A stretch of 54,857 bases of DNA from Aureobasidium sp. EXF-3400 (lineage: Eukaryota; Ascomycota; Dothideomycetes; Dothideales; Saccotheciaceae), in NCBI GenBank assembly GCA_024195585.1, contig SWBL01000339.1, forward strand, positions 1-54,857. The letters run 5' to 3'. A model generated the notes under the pieces. It saw only the letters and a program-made list of their open reading frames with translations, was not told the origin of the DNA and made no database searches. The position numbers and the translations under genes were made by a program. The first letter of the stretch is position 1; each line of letters starts with the position of its first letter. Positions 42,984 to 53,300 of this stretch are shown piece after piece.

Positions 42984-43765
42984 ATGGCACCCAAGCAACT
43001 CAACTTCATCACTGGCAACAAGAACAAGCTAGCCGAAGTTCAAGCAATCCTCGCCCCCACTGGCGTGGACCTTTCCAACCAATCCGTGGACTTGCTCGAA
43101 ATCCAGGGCACTATCGAGGAGATTTCGAAAGACAAATGTCGTAGAGCAGCAGACACAGTATGTAACAGAGAGTCACAGAAACAAGTTTACAGAAGATTTA
43201 TTAAGTTCGATTTCATCTAGGTTGGTGGCCCCGTGCTTGTAGAAGACACATGCTTGTGCTTTGACGCCTGGGATGAACTCCCCGGCCCATATGTGTAAGA
43301 TTCTTCGCAACTCGAGCCTTTGTACTCGCAAACTAAGAGTTCTACACAGAAAATGGTTCATGCAGTCGCTCGGTGTCCAGCAGTTCCACAAGCTTCTCGC
43401 TGGGTTTGAAGACAAGGGCGCCCAGGCCGTATGCACATTTGCATACTCTGAGGGCCCTGGCCACGAACCCATCATCTTCCAGGGAAGAACCAAGGTCCGT
43501 CCGATCGAGTCCCGCTGACAAAGAGTGTACTGACTGGCACAACAGGGCAAGATTGTTGAAGCTCGTGGCCCCACCAACTTTGGTAAGCCTCCTCTTTGCT
43601 TATTGAATCCAAAAGAAACTGATTTTAGCCATAGGATGGGATGCCTGTTTCGAGTACGAGGGCCAGACATATGCCGAGATGCCCAAGGTCGAGAAAAACA
43701 AGATTTCGCATCGTGGCAAGGCGTTGGCCAAGTTGACCGAGTGGCTTGATGCACACACTGAGTAG
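42984..43765 (+). CDS. HAM1: Inosine/xanthosine triphosphate pyrophosphatase (HAM1)
   Basis: Hydrolyses ITP, dITP and XTP to monophosphates, keeping deaminated purines out of DNA and RNA. The spliced model is 42984-43157, 43221-43294, 43350-43494, 43546-43582 and 43635-43765, 186 aa, the usual length. Features: substrate loop [49 protein letters not shown] (catalytic Asp/Glu), [12 protein letters not shown] and [17 protein letters not shown]. Exon 4 is 37 nt. All introns (51-63 bp) hold phase and the product aligns with the family without gaps. The stop lies 76 bp from the stop of the convergent FAP7 gene. Confidence 0.96.
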
Positions 43766-43841
43766 AGGATCCGCGAGCGAGTTGGTGGGCAGGCGCTGTG
43801 TACATAGATAGACCAAGTCGCGATTAGAAGAAATGATACAT

Positions 43842-44424
43842 CTATGCCTCGGAATGGTCCTTCTTCCAGTTTTCGATCCAAGTTTGAATGCGTTCAAGGT
43901 TCTCATCAATCTGGTCGAGGTCATCACTCTGCAGCTCGACAACGATTTCCTCATCATAAGAATCGCGTGCCTCCTGCAGGAGCACCTCCATGATCTCGGC
44001 GTCCATGTTTTCGTCGAGCTTCTTGTCACTGTAGCCACGACCCTTGAGGCGATCGTAGAGGATGGTACTGTTGCAGCGAACGACAACAACCAGATCAATC
44101 AGAGATTGAGGGAACATGTCGCAGGCGTGCCAGTCGATGATTTGACCGCCAGCTTCGAGGTCAGGCTCAATGGCGTCCAAGAGCTGTCAGTGTGTTAGAC
44201 AGTCTTTACAGTAGCAGCTGGATAGACCATCCATGGCTTACCTTGTCTTCGTCAACAATGACACTGTTGAGCTCGTCGTCGAAGCCATCCTCGCAGTCCC
44301 GCTCTTTCACGACCTTGTTGACATTGAGATGAGTGAGGCCTGTGCTTGATGCGAGCTGCTCGCAGTGGGTCGTCTTTCCCACGCCGGGAGTTCCAGTGAT
44401 GATGATATTCGGTGAGGTACGCAT
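43842..44424 (-). CDS. FAP7: Adenylate kinase 6 / FAP7 ribosome assembly ATPase
   Basis: A nuclear adenylate kinase/ATPase needed for the last 18S rRNA cleavage with Rps14 (yeast Fap7, human AK6/hCINAP). The spliced model is 43842-44183 and 44242-44424, 174 aa, with a 58-bp intron joining VDEDK to LLDAIEPD. The P-loop GTPGVGKT is at 11-18. The broken LID/NMP pattern typical of AK6 is seen in LNVNKVVKE and IIDWHACDMFP, with RCNSTILYDRLKGRGYSDKK later. The C-terminal helix ends WIENWKKDHSEA. Convergent with HAM1; its upstream side faces the long gene-poor region. Confidence 0.95.
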
Positions 44425-46384
44425 TATTTGGGTTGTTTGTCAAATGTTTTGTGGTTTGGGATGAACCTTTTTGCATGTGAACGAGGATGAGAATCTTCCC
44501 CACCCTCGGACCACAAGCCACCGACGCGCCGATCATCAGCTCAAAATCTCCACCTTCACTCTATACCGCTCCTACTACACTGTACTACAGCCCCCGCATG
44601 CACCTCAATCGCACGAAGGAAGGATTCCACATCGAAGTGCCTCAATCAGAGCCTGCTTACTTTGCTGTATACCACCTCGTGCAATGTTACGAACATGGCT
44701 GCCCCAGCAACAAGAAACGGTCCTCTTGGTGCACAAGCAAACTGACTTCGTCTGGTGTACAGCTGAGTCTGACCAGATCATCGCGAGCTCGTTAAAGCAA
44801 GATCACATCTCGGCTGGCACCAGGTTGATCATATCGATCTTTTACAGACGTGTATAGACTCTACGTCTCGTCTTTCACGCTTAGCACGTACGTGATGACC
44901 AACAAGGGGTCTCATATGTATGGACGTGCGACAATCTGTGGGATCAGCTGATATGCGACAAAAGGATCAAGATGTTCTTGTAACAGCTGCTACGTCTCGC
45001 CTCTGGCTTCCCGCGGGTTCCTGGCTCGACTGGGCTAGCTTCAAACATCTGCGGCGCTGCGGTGACCCTGTCTTCTGATTGCTGGAAACCCAAAACCGAC
45101 TTTCTCAGAGCGACACTCACCGATTCTCTACCAATTACGCATTCGTTTGGTACAGTCCTCTCGACGAGCGCATATCCGAGTTCAGTCCTCAAGTGACGAG
45201 TGCCTCTCGAAAAGTCACTTCCAACGACCCCTCGCAACGGCCGACTCCCGCCACTGAGCTTCGAGCGATGACAAATTGATGACTTTAAGGTTAAGGAATG
45301 TGAAATTGACGAGGCACTACAGACGAATTAATGTATTCACGGCAACAGGCTGTGGCTCGAAGGTCATAAAGGTGAAGTGTGCGGTTTTGAAGACGGGCTG
45401 CGCGACAATGGTGTTTCGCTCACGAGCTCGGTGGGAGTCTCGAAGCGACGGCTTGTTCCTGTGGCTGTAGTATTGACGATCAAAGCAACGCATTGTCAGT
45501 GGGTGGCAGTACTGGGTCGGGTAGTTGCGAATGCCCTCGCAGCACAATTGACCATCTCATGGTGGACCGATTGGTGTCTTTGAACATCGTTGCATGCGCT
45601 TGTCGAGAGGGAACGCAGCAACTGCTATGAATATCTGGTCCGTGATCTGTGGTTTGTGGCTAACAGAAGAAGCAGTTCGTGTGCTGATTTGATGTAAATC
45701 TGCGGGTGCTCCAGGCTTTCTGTTATTCCTCTGTGATGGAATTTTAACAATCACTGCTCTGCTGTGGAAAATCTGTTGAAAGCGATGAATTTCAATAGGA
45801 GGAAAGTGAGCAAGGACTACTGACACAGATCTGTGACTTGGTCTGGAAGAATGGCAAAAATCGAAGCCAGTGGATCTCCTGGCACCATATCCTCATGATC
45901 AGGACATCTTCTCAAAAGGGTTTCGTCCGCGAACGTGGTTCCCCGTACTGTCACGCTTTTTGGCCTTCGTCTTCGTTAAAAACCATAGCATATCACGGAT
46001 CGTGCTGCCCTCACCGCAACTCACCCGAGACTTTTGTGTCAGCATGCCACGCCGTCAGGTAAGCCCTTCGAAATAGCATGTGTCTATGGAACAGTTGCTT
46101 AGGAGGACTGGCTGGTCGGCAGCCCAGCGATCCTCGAACGGACGAGACTTTAGCAGTTTCCATGCAGGATAGGTATGTCGACAAAGAGCTCACCTGACTC
46201 CTCTCAAGCTATTCTCAGACATCATAACCGATCTAGCATCGTTGTCCTTTGATTGATGTATCTACTACATAGTTCGAGGCCGCCGGGCTCAAGGGGTAGA
46301 AGCAACCTCACTGCTCGGCAGGCCAGACGGTGCTGGATCATCTAGGACCGTACTCTAGCACACCTTTCAGACAATGAGTTCAAC

Positions 46385-46422
46385 TTGAATGCTTGGCTGA
46401 GCAATTTAGACCAAGCATTCAA
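46385..46422. repeat. 12-bp perfect inverted repeat, 14-nt spacer
   Basis: The left arm TTGAATGCTTGG (46385-46396) and right arm CCAAGCATTCAA (46411-46422) are exact reverse complements with 14 nt between them. Transcribed, it would form a stable stem-loop. Confidence 0.85.
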
Positions 46423-46450
46423 CGACGGCAGCGGGTCTTATGGACGCTCT

Positions 46451-46531
46451 ACAGTCTACCCTCGATACCTCTGAGTGGTCCAATGAGTCGATACTGATGT
46501 CAATCAGTATACTGAGACAACGGTAGACTGT
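46451..46531. repeat. Nested inverted repeats forming a cruciform/hairpin
   Basis: Outer arms ACAGTCTACC (46451-46460) and GGTAGACTGT (46522-46531) are exact reverse complements. Inside lies a tight hairpin, ATACTGAT (46491-46498), loop GTCA, ATCAGTAT (46503-46510). It lies 28 bp downstream of another inverted repeat, in DNA without genes. Confidence 0.85.
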
Positions 46532-47368
46532 CATGCCACTCGATTTTTTAGTCACAGAGGACTGATGATATACGGTCAGGTTGTGGCAGCTTAGATGTCT
46601 ACGTGCCTATAAACCCTCGGTCTATGTAGCCTGTACATGCCTGGCTGTCATTGAGGCAGGCTAGGTGTAGAATGGGAGGAGCAGATTTACAGTGCAAAGT
46701 GATATCGAAAGTGAAGGCTATTTACGGAATAGGCAGCAAAATCGACAGGCATTGACGGACCAAGGGGACGTAGCTCGAAGAGCTCTCCGTACCACCACAC
46801 ATCTAAACAGGCTAATCGAATGATCTTCTCCGGCGGAACCTCATTACGTCTTTCAGATGACTCAGACAGGGTCGTCCTATCAACCAAAGCATTTTACAGG
46901 TAGGCGCCGTGACAATCTTCCAAGATACTATAAAACCCATCGGTCTTAATTGAATACCTGGCCGACACGAAGTACATATGCAGAAGAAAGTCAGATGTTG
47001 CTTGCGTTGGCTTGATATGCGATTTCGACCTGAGATCTACTCAATCAAAAAATATTTGACGAGCTTCGATAAGCAACAACCACTCAACCATGGGACTTGT
47101 ATGGAATCAGCAAACTCCAAACGTTACGTAGTGTTAGACGAAGTACCACCCTTGAGCAACGGAATGTAGTTCCTGCAAAATTGGCTCTATAAGTGTGTCA
47201 CCCCGACATGCTTGATGCACATTCGTCGTCAGAAGTTTAGTAAAGTGATCACAGAGATATAGACAGGAAAGAGTGGTCATAACAGGATTTTGATATCGTC
47301 AAGCATATTACAAAGAATAAAAAGTAAAAACAGCATCTTTCGTACAAATCGTGGGTAGCATCCCTCAC

Positions 47369-48834
47369 CTAGACACCGCTGCTGATAGTTCTAGAGTAGC
47401 GGTATCTAGGATCGTGGTCCGCGACCATACCACCAAGTGGTTCGTCGCCGCCTGCAGCAAGAGGGGCGTAGAGTTCGTCGTTTGTTGCCATGGCAGGGCT
47501 GTCCAGTCTGGTCTCGTTGATGATACTGTTCATTCTCGGTTGCTGAACGCCAGCGCGGCCAAGGTAACTGAAACGACCGAGCTGACTTCCAGTGGTGACA
47601 GCCGAGGGTCTTTGAACAACGGCTGTCTCTCCTGAGCTGGTAGAGCCAGTGTGTTGGTGCGAGTTGGCGCGGAATCCAGTGCCGTACATGGCAGTGTCCT
47701 GTCCAGAGCTGCGACGTCCCTGACCGTTAGCCACGACCGCGCCGTCTGGTCCACCCTTCTCGGTCACAACTTGGTTGGTCTGGAGTTCGTTCGCGACGTG
47801 GTGAGCGTCGACTTCGTTGATACCAGCAGCGATAAGCAGGTTCTTTCTCTTCTCGACCTTGGCTGCATGATCCATATCTTGTCCAGGGTTTGCCTGTAGG
47901 GTTGTGTCAGAAAATCTAATCCAGAATGGGCACAAAGACAAAACTTACAGTCTCGTATTCCAGGATCTTAATGAATTTATAGAATCCAGCGGCGATGATG
48001 GATCCGAGCACTGGGCCCAACCAGTAGATCCAATGGTAGTGTGCGAACTTGAGGTCGACAACAGCAGGTCCGAAAGATCTAGCAGGGTTGAGACTGCCAC
48101 CAGTGAAGAAGACTCCAGTAAGCTCGGCAATGAAGAGCGAGAGACCAATACCGACGGGGGCGATGAATGTACCCTTGTGCTTCTCGGCAGCCAACATGAA
48201 GATGGTAAAGACAAGCTGTGCGGTCAGGAACATCTCGATGAAGAGACCCTGTACGACAGTAGTACCTCCACCAAGGGTAGTACGGACATTCAGCTCGCCA
48301 GGGAACATGCAGGATACCAGAGCAGCAGCAGCCATACCACCAAGGATCTGGGTGATGAACAGCAGGCCACCACGAACCCAGGGGAGTGCACCAATGAGGC
48401 ACATGCCAAAAGTGACAGCAGGGTTGAAAAGTCCACCACTGATGCGGAAGAAGACCCAAGCATTGACAGCCAGGGAGAAACCGAAACTCAGGGCGATGTA
48501 TTGTAGCTGCTGGGGATTGCTACCAGTCTCGGCAATAGATTGACCACTGGATGTGTTGACGCTGTTGGCGACTTGAGCACCGGACAGAGCAAAGTAGAGG
48601 AAGAGCACAGTTCCGACAAATTCACCACACATGGCGATGAAATGGTTTCTTGCATTGATGTTAGTGGCTTTAAACAAGAGTACTCCGGGGCTCTTGATTT
48701 TACCTGATGTTATCCGGGATACGATGAATGAAGGGCAGACGAAGGTCTCCATCATCGAGATCGGCATTGGGGTTGGCGGCCTTGGTGAAAGGAATGGCCA
48801 GGCCTCGCCCACTGAGAGGTTGATTGATATTCAT
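47369..48834 (-). CDS. Aquaporin (orthodox water-channel type) with long C-terminal tail
   Basis: A six-span channel of the MIP family. The spliced model is 47369-47893, 47949-48648 and 48704-48834, 451 aa. The first intron joins HRIPDNIR to NHFIAMCGEFVGT, the second joins ILEYET to ANPGQDMDH. NPA motifs are at 119-121 (LFNPAVT) and 231-233 (SLNPARSFGPA). The second is the water-selective form rather than the NxxD-type aquaglyceroporin pore. The N-terminal head of about 45 residues resembles fungal Aqy-like proteins. The tail from about 278 to 451 is soluble, charged then Gly/Ser/Thr-rich, and includes KVEKRKNLLIAAGINEVDAH. This tail is longer than in yeast Aqy1 and its role is unknown. Substrate beyond water is not deducible. 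Confidence 0.92.
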
Positions 48835-50365
48835 CTTGGGCTAGAGATGGGAGTGTGAAGAATGGAAACAGCAGAAAGTGGTGAGAGACGAAGGGGAAGA
48901 TATGGAGAAAGCATCAAAAGGAGTTTCATCATCGTCATCGTCGTGTCGGCATAGACTTCAGCCCTCGATGGCCCCAGAACACACACGGTGCAAAAGGGAA
49001 CTGTTGAAGCTTGACGAGACGCAATTCGAGCCGCTAAGATATGAAATTAAGCAACGGGATCTGACGTCGATCTCAAGAAGTAGACAAAACACGGGATAGA
49101 GTTAGGAAAGGGCATGTTCGGAGCTGCCGCTTCTGTCATCACAGGTCTCTTAGACTTGCCAAAGGAGCGGATTCTCTAGGTGAAAGCGTGGGAGAGTGCA
49201 CGTTTGAGGCTGGTAGAGCGTTGAGATCGGCACAAAAAGGTTCCTTAGCGGACGGAGTGACGAAATGCAGACTCGACGATCACCTGTGGCTGAGATGCTC
49301 TAGCCACGATCTGAGGCTCATGACAAGATCTGAGGCAGAGAACGGCAGAACCAACTTCCAAGATGCGGCTAAGGATTCAGGAAGGAAGGCAAGCTGAAGG
49401 ATTGAGTTTTGCAAGAAAACGAGTCGAAAGCCAGAAGGGTCGGAATCCTTGTCCTCGAGTTTGTACATGGCATCCAGCTGCGTCAGCCACATGTGAAGTT
49501 GATGGCGTCCGAGTCCGGCATCGACACGAGCGCTCGACTGGCTGGTGACAGCAATGATAAGGTGAAGAAGCACCCGCTGAGCGAAAGCAACAAAAAGGAG
49601 CCGACTTGGTTGGAGGCAAGAACAAGATGGGGTTTTCGACTCGGCGCAAAGGTCAATAGGGATCAAGCCGTTGCGGCTCCCCAGGGACACGCACTAGAAG
49701 AGTCTACTGTCAAGGGAGACAGACGCTTCCGAAGCACGGTGGACATGGTGGAGCAAAGTTTCCGCAAAGATGAATCTTGTCGAGGTGGGGGAGTGAGATG
49801 AGGTTATGGACTGAGGTTGACAGCTATTCTTAGGGGGCATGTCACGTCCCTATCGGTATGTATGTGATATATTGGAGCATGTAATGATGGGCAATATATT
49901 GCCGGTCGGAGTCCGACAGCCGAAGCTTCGTCGCCCCTCTACGCGCGCTCCAGATGCAGGAGTCGTTTGCACTCGAAACGGCAATCAAGCCATGCAATTT
50001 GCATCTTGTGTCTTGTTGATTACAACAGCGACCATGGCTCCTGTTCTTTAGCGACTGTTCTTGTCTTCTTGTTCGACCAACTACTATTCTTTCTGCCAGA
50101 GGTATTCAACTAAGCCAGCTGGAAGCCGACGCTTAGGATCTGGGACATCGCGCCACACGGCAGGACCTTGTTGGCGTACTGTATCTCTCCGAAGCCCGTC
50201 ACAGTCAGCTGAGTCTGGCTAGCCTTCTGTACAGGACTTGGGTATTTTCATCCTACTGGATAAGGCTGTTGTTCCTGCTGGACAAGGCTACATATTCTTA
50301 GCCGGCCGTGCCGACCGTCGACGACTTTCCTTTGTTGCGCTTCCTTTGTCTCGCAAACAACAATC
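48835..50365. other. Divergent intergenic region, aquaporin / CCC2
   Basis: 1.5 kb between divergent starts. A 130-codon plus-strand frame at 49409-49801 is open but has no recognisable features. The final 150 bp before the CCC2 ATG are pyrimidine-rich (TTTCCTTTGTTGCGC, CTTCCTTTGTCTCGC). No RNA gene or repeat recognised, and no clear copper-responsive element found. Confidence 0.4.
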
Positions 50366-53300
50366 ATGGCGCCCGGATATCTCCAAGTCTCACAAAGAGA
50401 CCCACGCCGCGACAGCACCTCGATCATTTCTCCTACTGGCCCAGCGCCAAAGACCGCCCTTAATGGCTCGCCATCCACTGCATCCGACGGTCCATCACCC
50501 AGAGCCTCTCCCCAAACCCAGTTCGCCAACTGGAACAACAACATGGGCCCCCGTACTCCACCACAACCTTCGTCGCAACCACAACACCTGGCTACAACCA
50601 CTCTCAAAGTTGAGGGCATGACATGCGGCGCATGCACATCAGCTGTTGAATCCGCTTTCGACCACGTTGGCGGTGTTGGCAGCGTCTCTGTCAGCTTGGT
50701 CATGGAGCGCGCTGTTGTCATGCATGATGCATCCATAATCTCCGTCGATGAGGTCCGCGAACTCATCGACGATAGAGGCTTCGATGCGACCGTCCTGAAC
50801 ACCGATCTGCCCGCCTCATCCCTGGACGACATTGTCGAAGAAGAGTCGGATCAAGACATAATGGGCCTCGGCATCACATCCGCCTCGTCCTCCCTGATGA
50901 CTACTACCCTCAGTGTAGGCGGTATGACATGCGGCGCGTGCACTTCCGCTGTCGAGGGCGCCTTTAAAAATCTTGCTGGAATCAAGAGCTTCAATATTTC
51001 GCTGCTGTCCGAAAGAGCCGTCATTGAGCACGATTCCAAACTCATCAGCGCCGACACAATCGCTGAGACCATCGAAGACACTGGTTTTGATGCATCCATC
51101 ATCGAATCAAAGCCTTCAGAACCCCCACGAACCAAGATGCTCTCTTCGAGCAGGAGGCAGAGCAGGAAGAATGATGTCTTGTTCACAACTATCGTTGCCA
51201 TTGAAGGCATGACATGTGGTGCCTGTACTTCCGCAGTGACAAGCGGCTTCAAGGACGTCCCTGGCCTCCTAAAATTCGACATCAGTCTGCTCGCCGAAAG
51301 AGCTGTTGTTTTGCATGATCCTACCAAACTCTCTCCGGAAAAGATTGTTGAGACCATCGAAGACTGTGGATTTGACGCCAAGGTTCTGACTTCGCGGGAA
51401 GAAGGAGGCTCTCGTTCTAGGAGAGGAAGTAGTACTGTGGAACTGAGGCTATTTGGTCTCCAAAACGCCGAGGCAGCTTCCGCTCTTGAAACCACACTCA
51501 AGAACCGCAAGGGAAGCACAGCGGTCAAGGTTGACTTCAGAACTGGAAGGGCCTCGGTTGCCTATGATCCTACGCAGACTGGACTCCGCGCGATTGTCGA
51601 ATCGATTGAGAACGAAGGTCTTAATGCTTTGACTGCCGAGAATGATGACAACAACGCCCAGCTGGAGTCGCTCGCCAAAACCAAAGAGATCCAGGAGTGG
51701 TCAAGGGCATTGAAGGTGTCACTTCTTTTCGCTATCCCAGTCTTCCTTACCAGCATGATTTTCCCCATGTTCATCAAGCCCTTGGATTATGGAAGCATCA
51801 AACTGCCCTTGATACCCGGGCTGTGGCTTGGAGATGTTGTCTGTCTACTCCTTACCATACCGGTTCAATTCGGTATTGGCAAGCGCTTCTATAGATCTGC
51901 TTACAAGTCTCTTAAACACGGCTCGCCGACTATGGACGTTCTCGTCGTATTGGGAACATCGGCCGCGTTCTTTTTCAGTTGCGCTGCTATGCTGGTCTCG
52001 ATCCTCACATCCCCCCATTCAAGGCCTGCCACAACTTTCGATACGAGCACCATGCTCATCACCTTCATCATGCTTGGTCGCTTCCTTGAGAACAGAGCTA
52101 AGGGACAGACTTCGGCCGCTTTGTCTCGTTTGATGAGTCTGGCACCATCAACTGCTCTTATCTACACAGACCCTATCGCAGCGCAAAAGGCCGCCGATGA
52201 ATGGGACAGCGACAACGAGAAGTCTGAAAAGAACTCGCCGATTGGTGCGCTCGAGGAGAAGACCGTTCCCACAGAACTGCTCGAAGTTGGCGACGTGGTC
52301 ATCCTCAAACCCGGTGACAAGGTCCCGGCTGACGGTACTGTTATCCGTGGCGACAGTTACGTCAATGAGAGTATGGTCACTGGAGAAGCGATGCCCATCT
52401 TGAAAACCAAAGGAAAGAACCTCATGGCTGGTACTGTCAATGGCGCAGGGAGACTTGACTTCCAGGTCACTAGAGCTGGTCGTGACACACAACTCAGCCA
52501 GATCGTCAGACTTGTTCAAGAAGCCCAGACCAGTCGTGCTCCCATTCAACGTATGGCTGATGTGGTCGCTGGCTACTTTGTCCCTATCATCATCACACTG
52601 GGACTGGCTACCTTTACGGCATGGATGATCTTGAGCCACGTTCTGCAGACGCCGCCCACTATCTTCACTAAGGATACCAGTGGTGGGCCTCTTATGGTTT
52701 GCGTCAAGCTTTGTATTGCTGTCATTGTTTTTGCCTGCCCCTGTGCGCTCGGTCTTGCAACTCCTACAGCTGTCATGGTTGGTACTGGAGTTGGAGCCGA
52801 GCAAGGCATTCTCATCAAAGGCGGTGCCACTTTGGAGACTGCCACGAAGGTGACTCACATCGTCCTCGACAAGACTGGCACCTTGACCATGGGCAAGATG
52901 AGCGTATCGCGATCCGATGTACAAGGTGGCTGGACCGCCGATGCTGCCAAGCTTCGCCTCTGGTGGACCATCATTGGGCTGGCTGAGATGGGCAGTGAGC
53001 ATCCTATCGCACGTGCAATCACAAGCGCAGCCAAGTCACACCTTGGTCTTGGATCAGACGGCACGCTTGATGGAAGTGTTGGCGACTTTGTTTCTACTGT
53101 CGGCAAGGGCATATCAGCTTCTGTGGAAGCAGCTATTTCGCCCGAACGCAAGCGCTACAACGTAATGATTGGTAACACCTCTTACTTGCGCTCTCAAGGC
53201 GTGGCAGTCCCCGAAGATGCGGACGACACCAACGATTACGAAGCTAGCAAAGACGCAAACGCGGCTTCCGAGCAGCAGTCGGCAGGTGTCACAACCATCC

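Larger units (their letters stand above)
44425..47368. other. 2.9-kb gene-poor region
   Basis: No convincing gene lies between FAP7 and the aquaporin. The first few hundred bases are presumably the FAP7 promoter. Open frames are short (all under 130 codons) and mostly overlap on both strands. One at 45870-46076 (MDLLAPYPHDQDIFSKGF start) looks mildly protein-like but is unrecognised. TATAAA-like elements occur at 46608 and 46930. The segment 46380-46535 is rich in inverted repeats, listed separately. No transposon protein, tRNA or other RNA gene was recognised. The last 150 bp are the 3' flank of the aquaporin gene. Confidence 0.45.

Noticed and set aside
49409..49801. A 130-codon frame between the aquaporin and CCC2 genes
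   Set aside because: Charged, low-complexity composition without a recognisable motif. It lies in the divergent promoter region and shows no splice or conservation clue.
52148..53002. A 284-codon minus-strand frame inside CCC2
   Set aside because: Antisense shadow of the ATPase coding sequence; no independent start context or domain.
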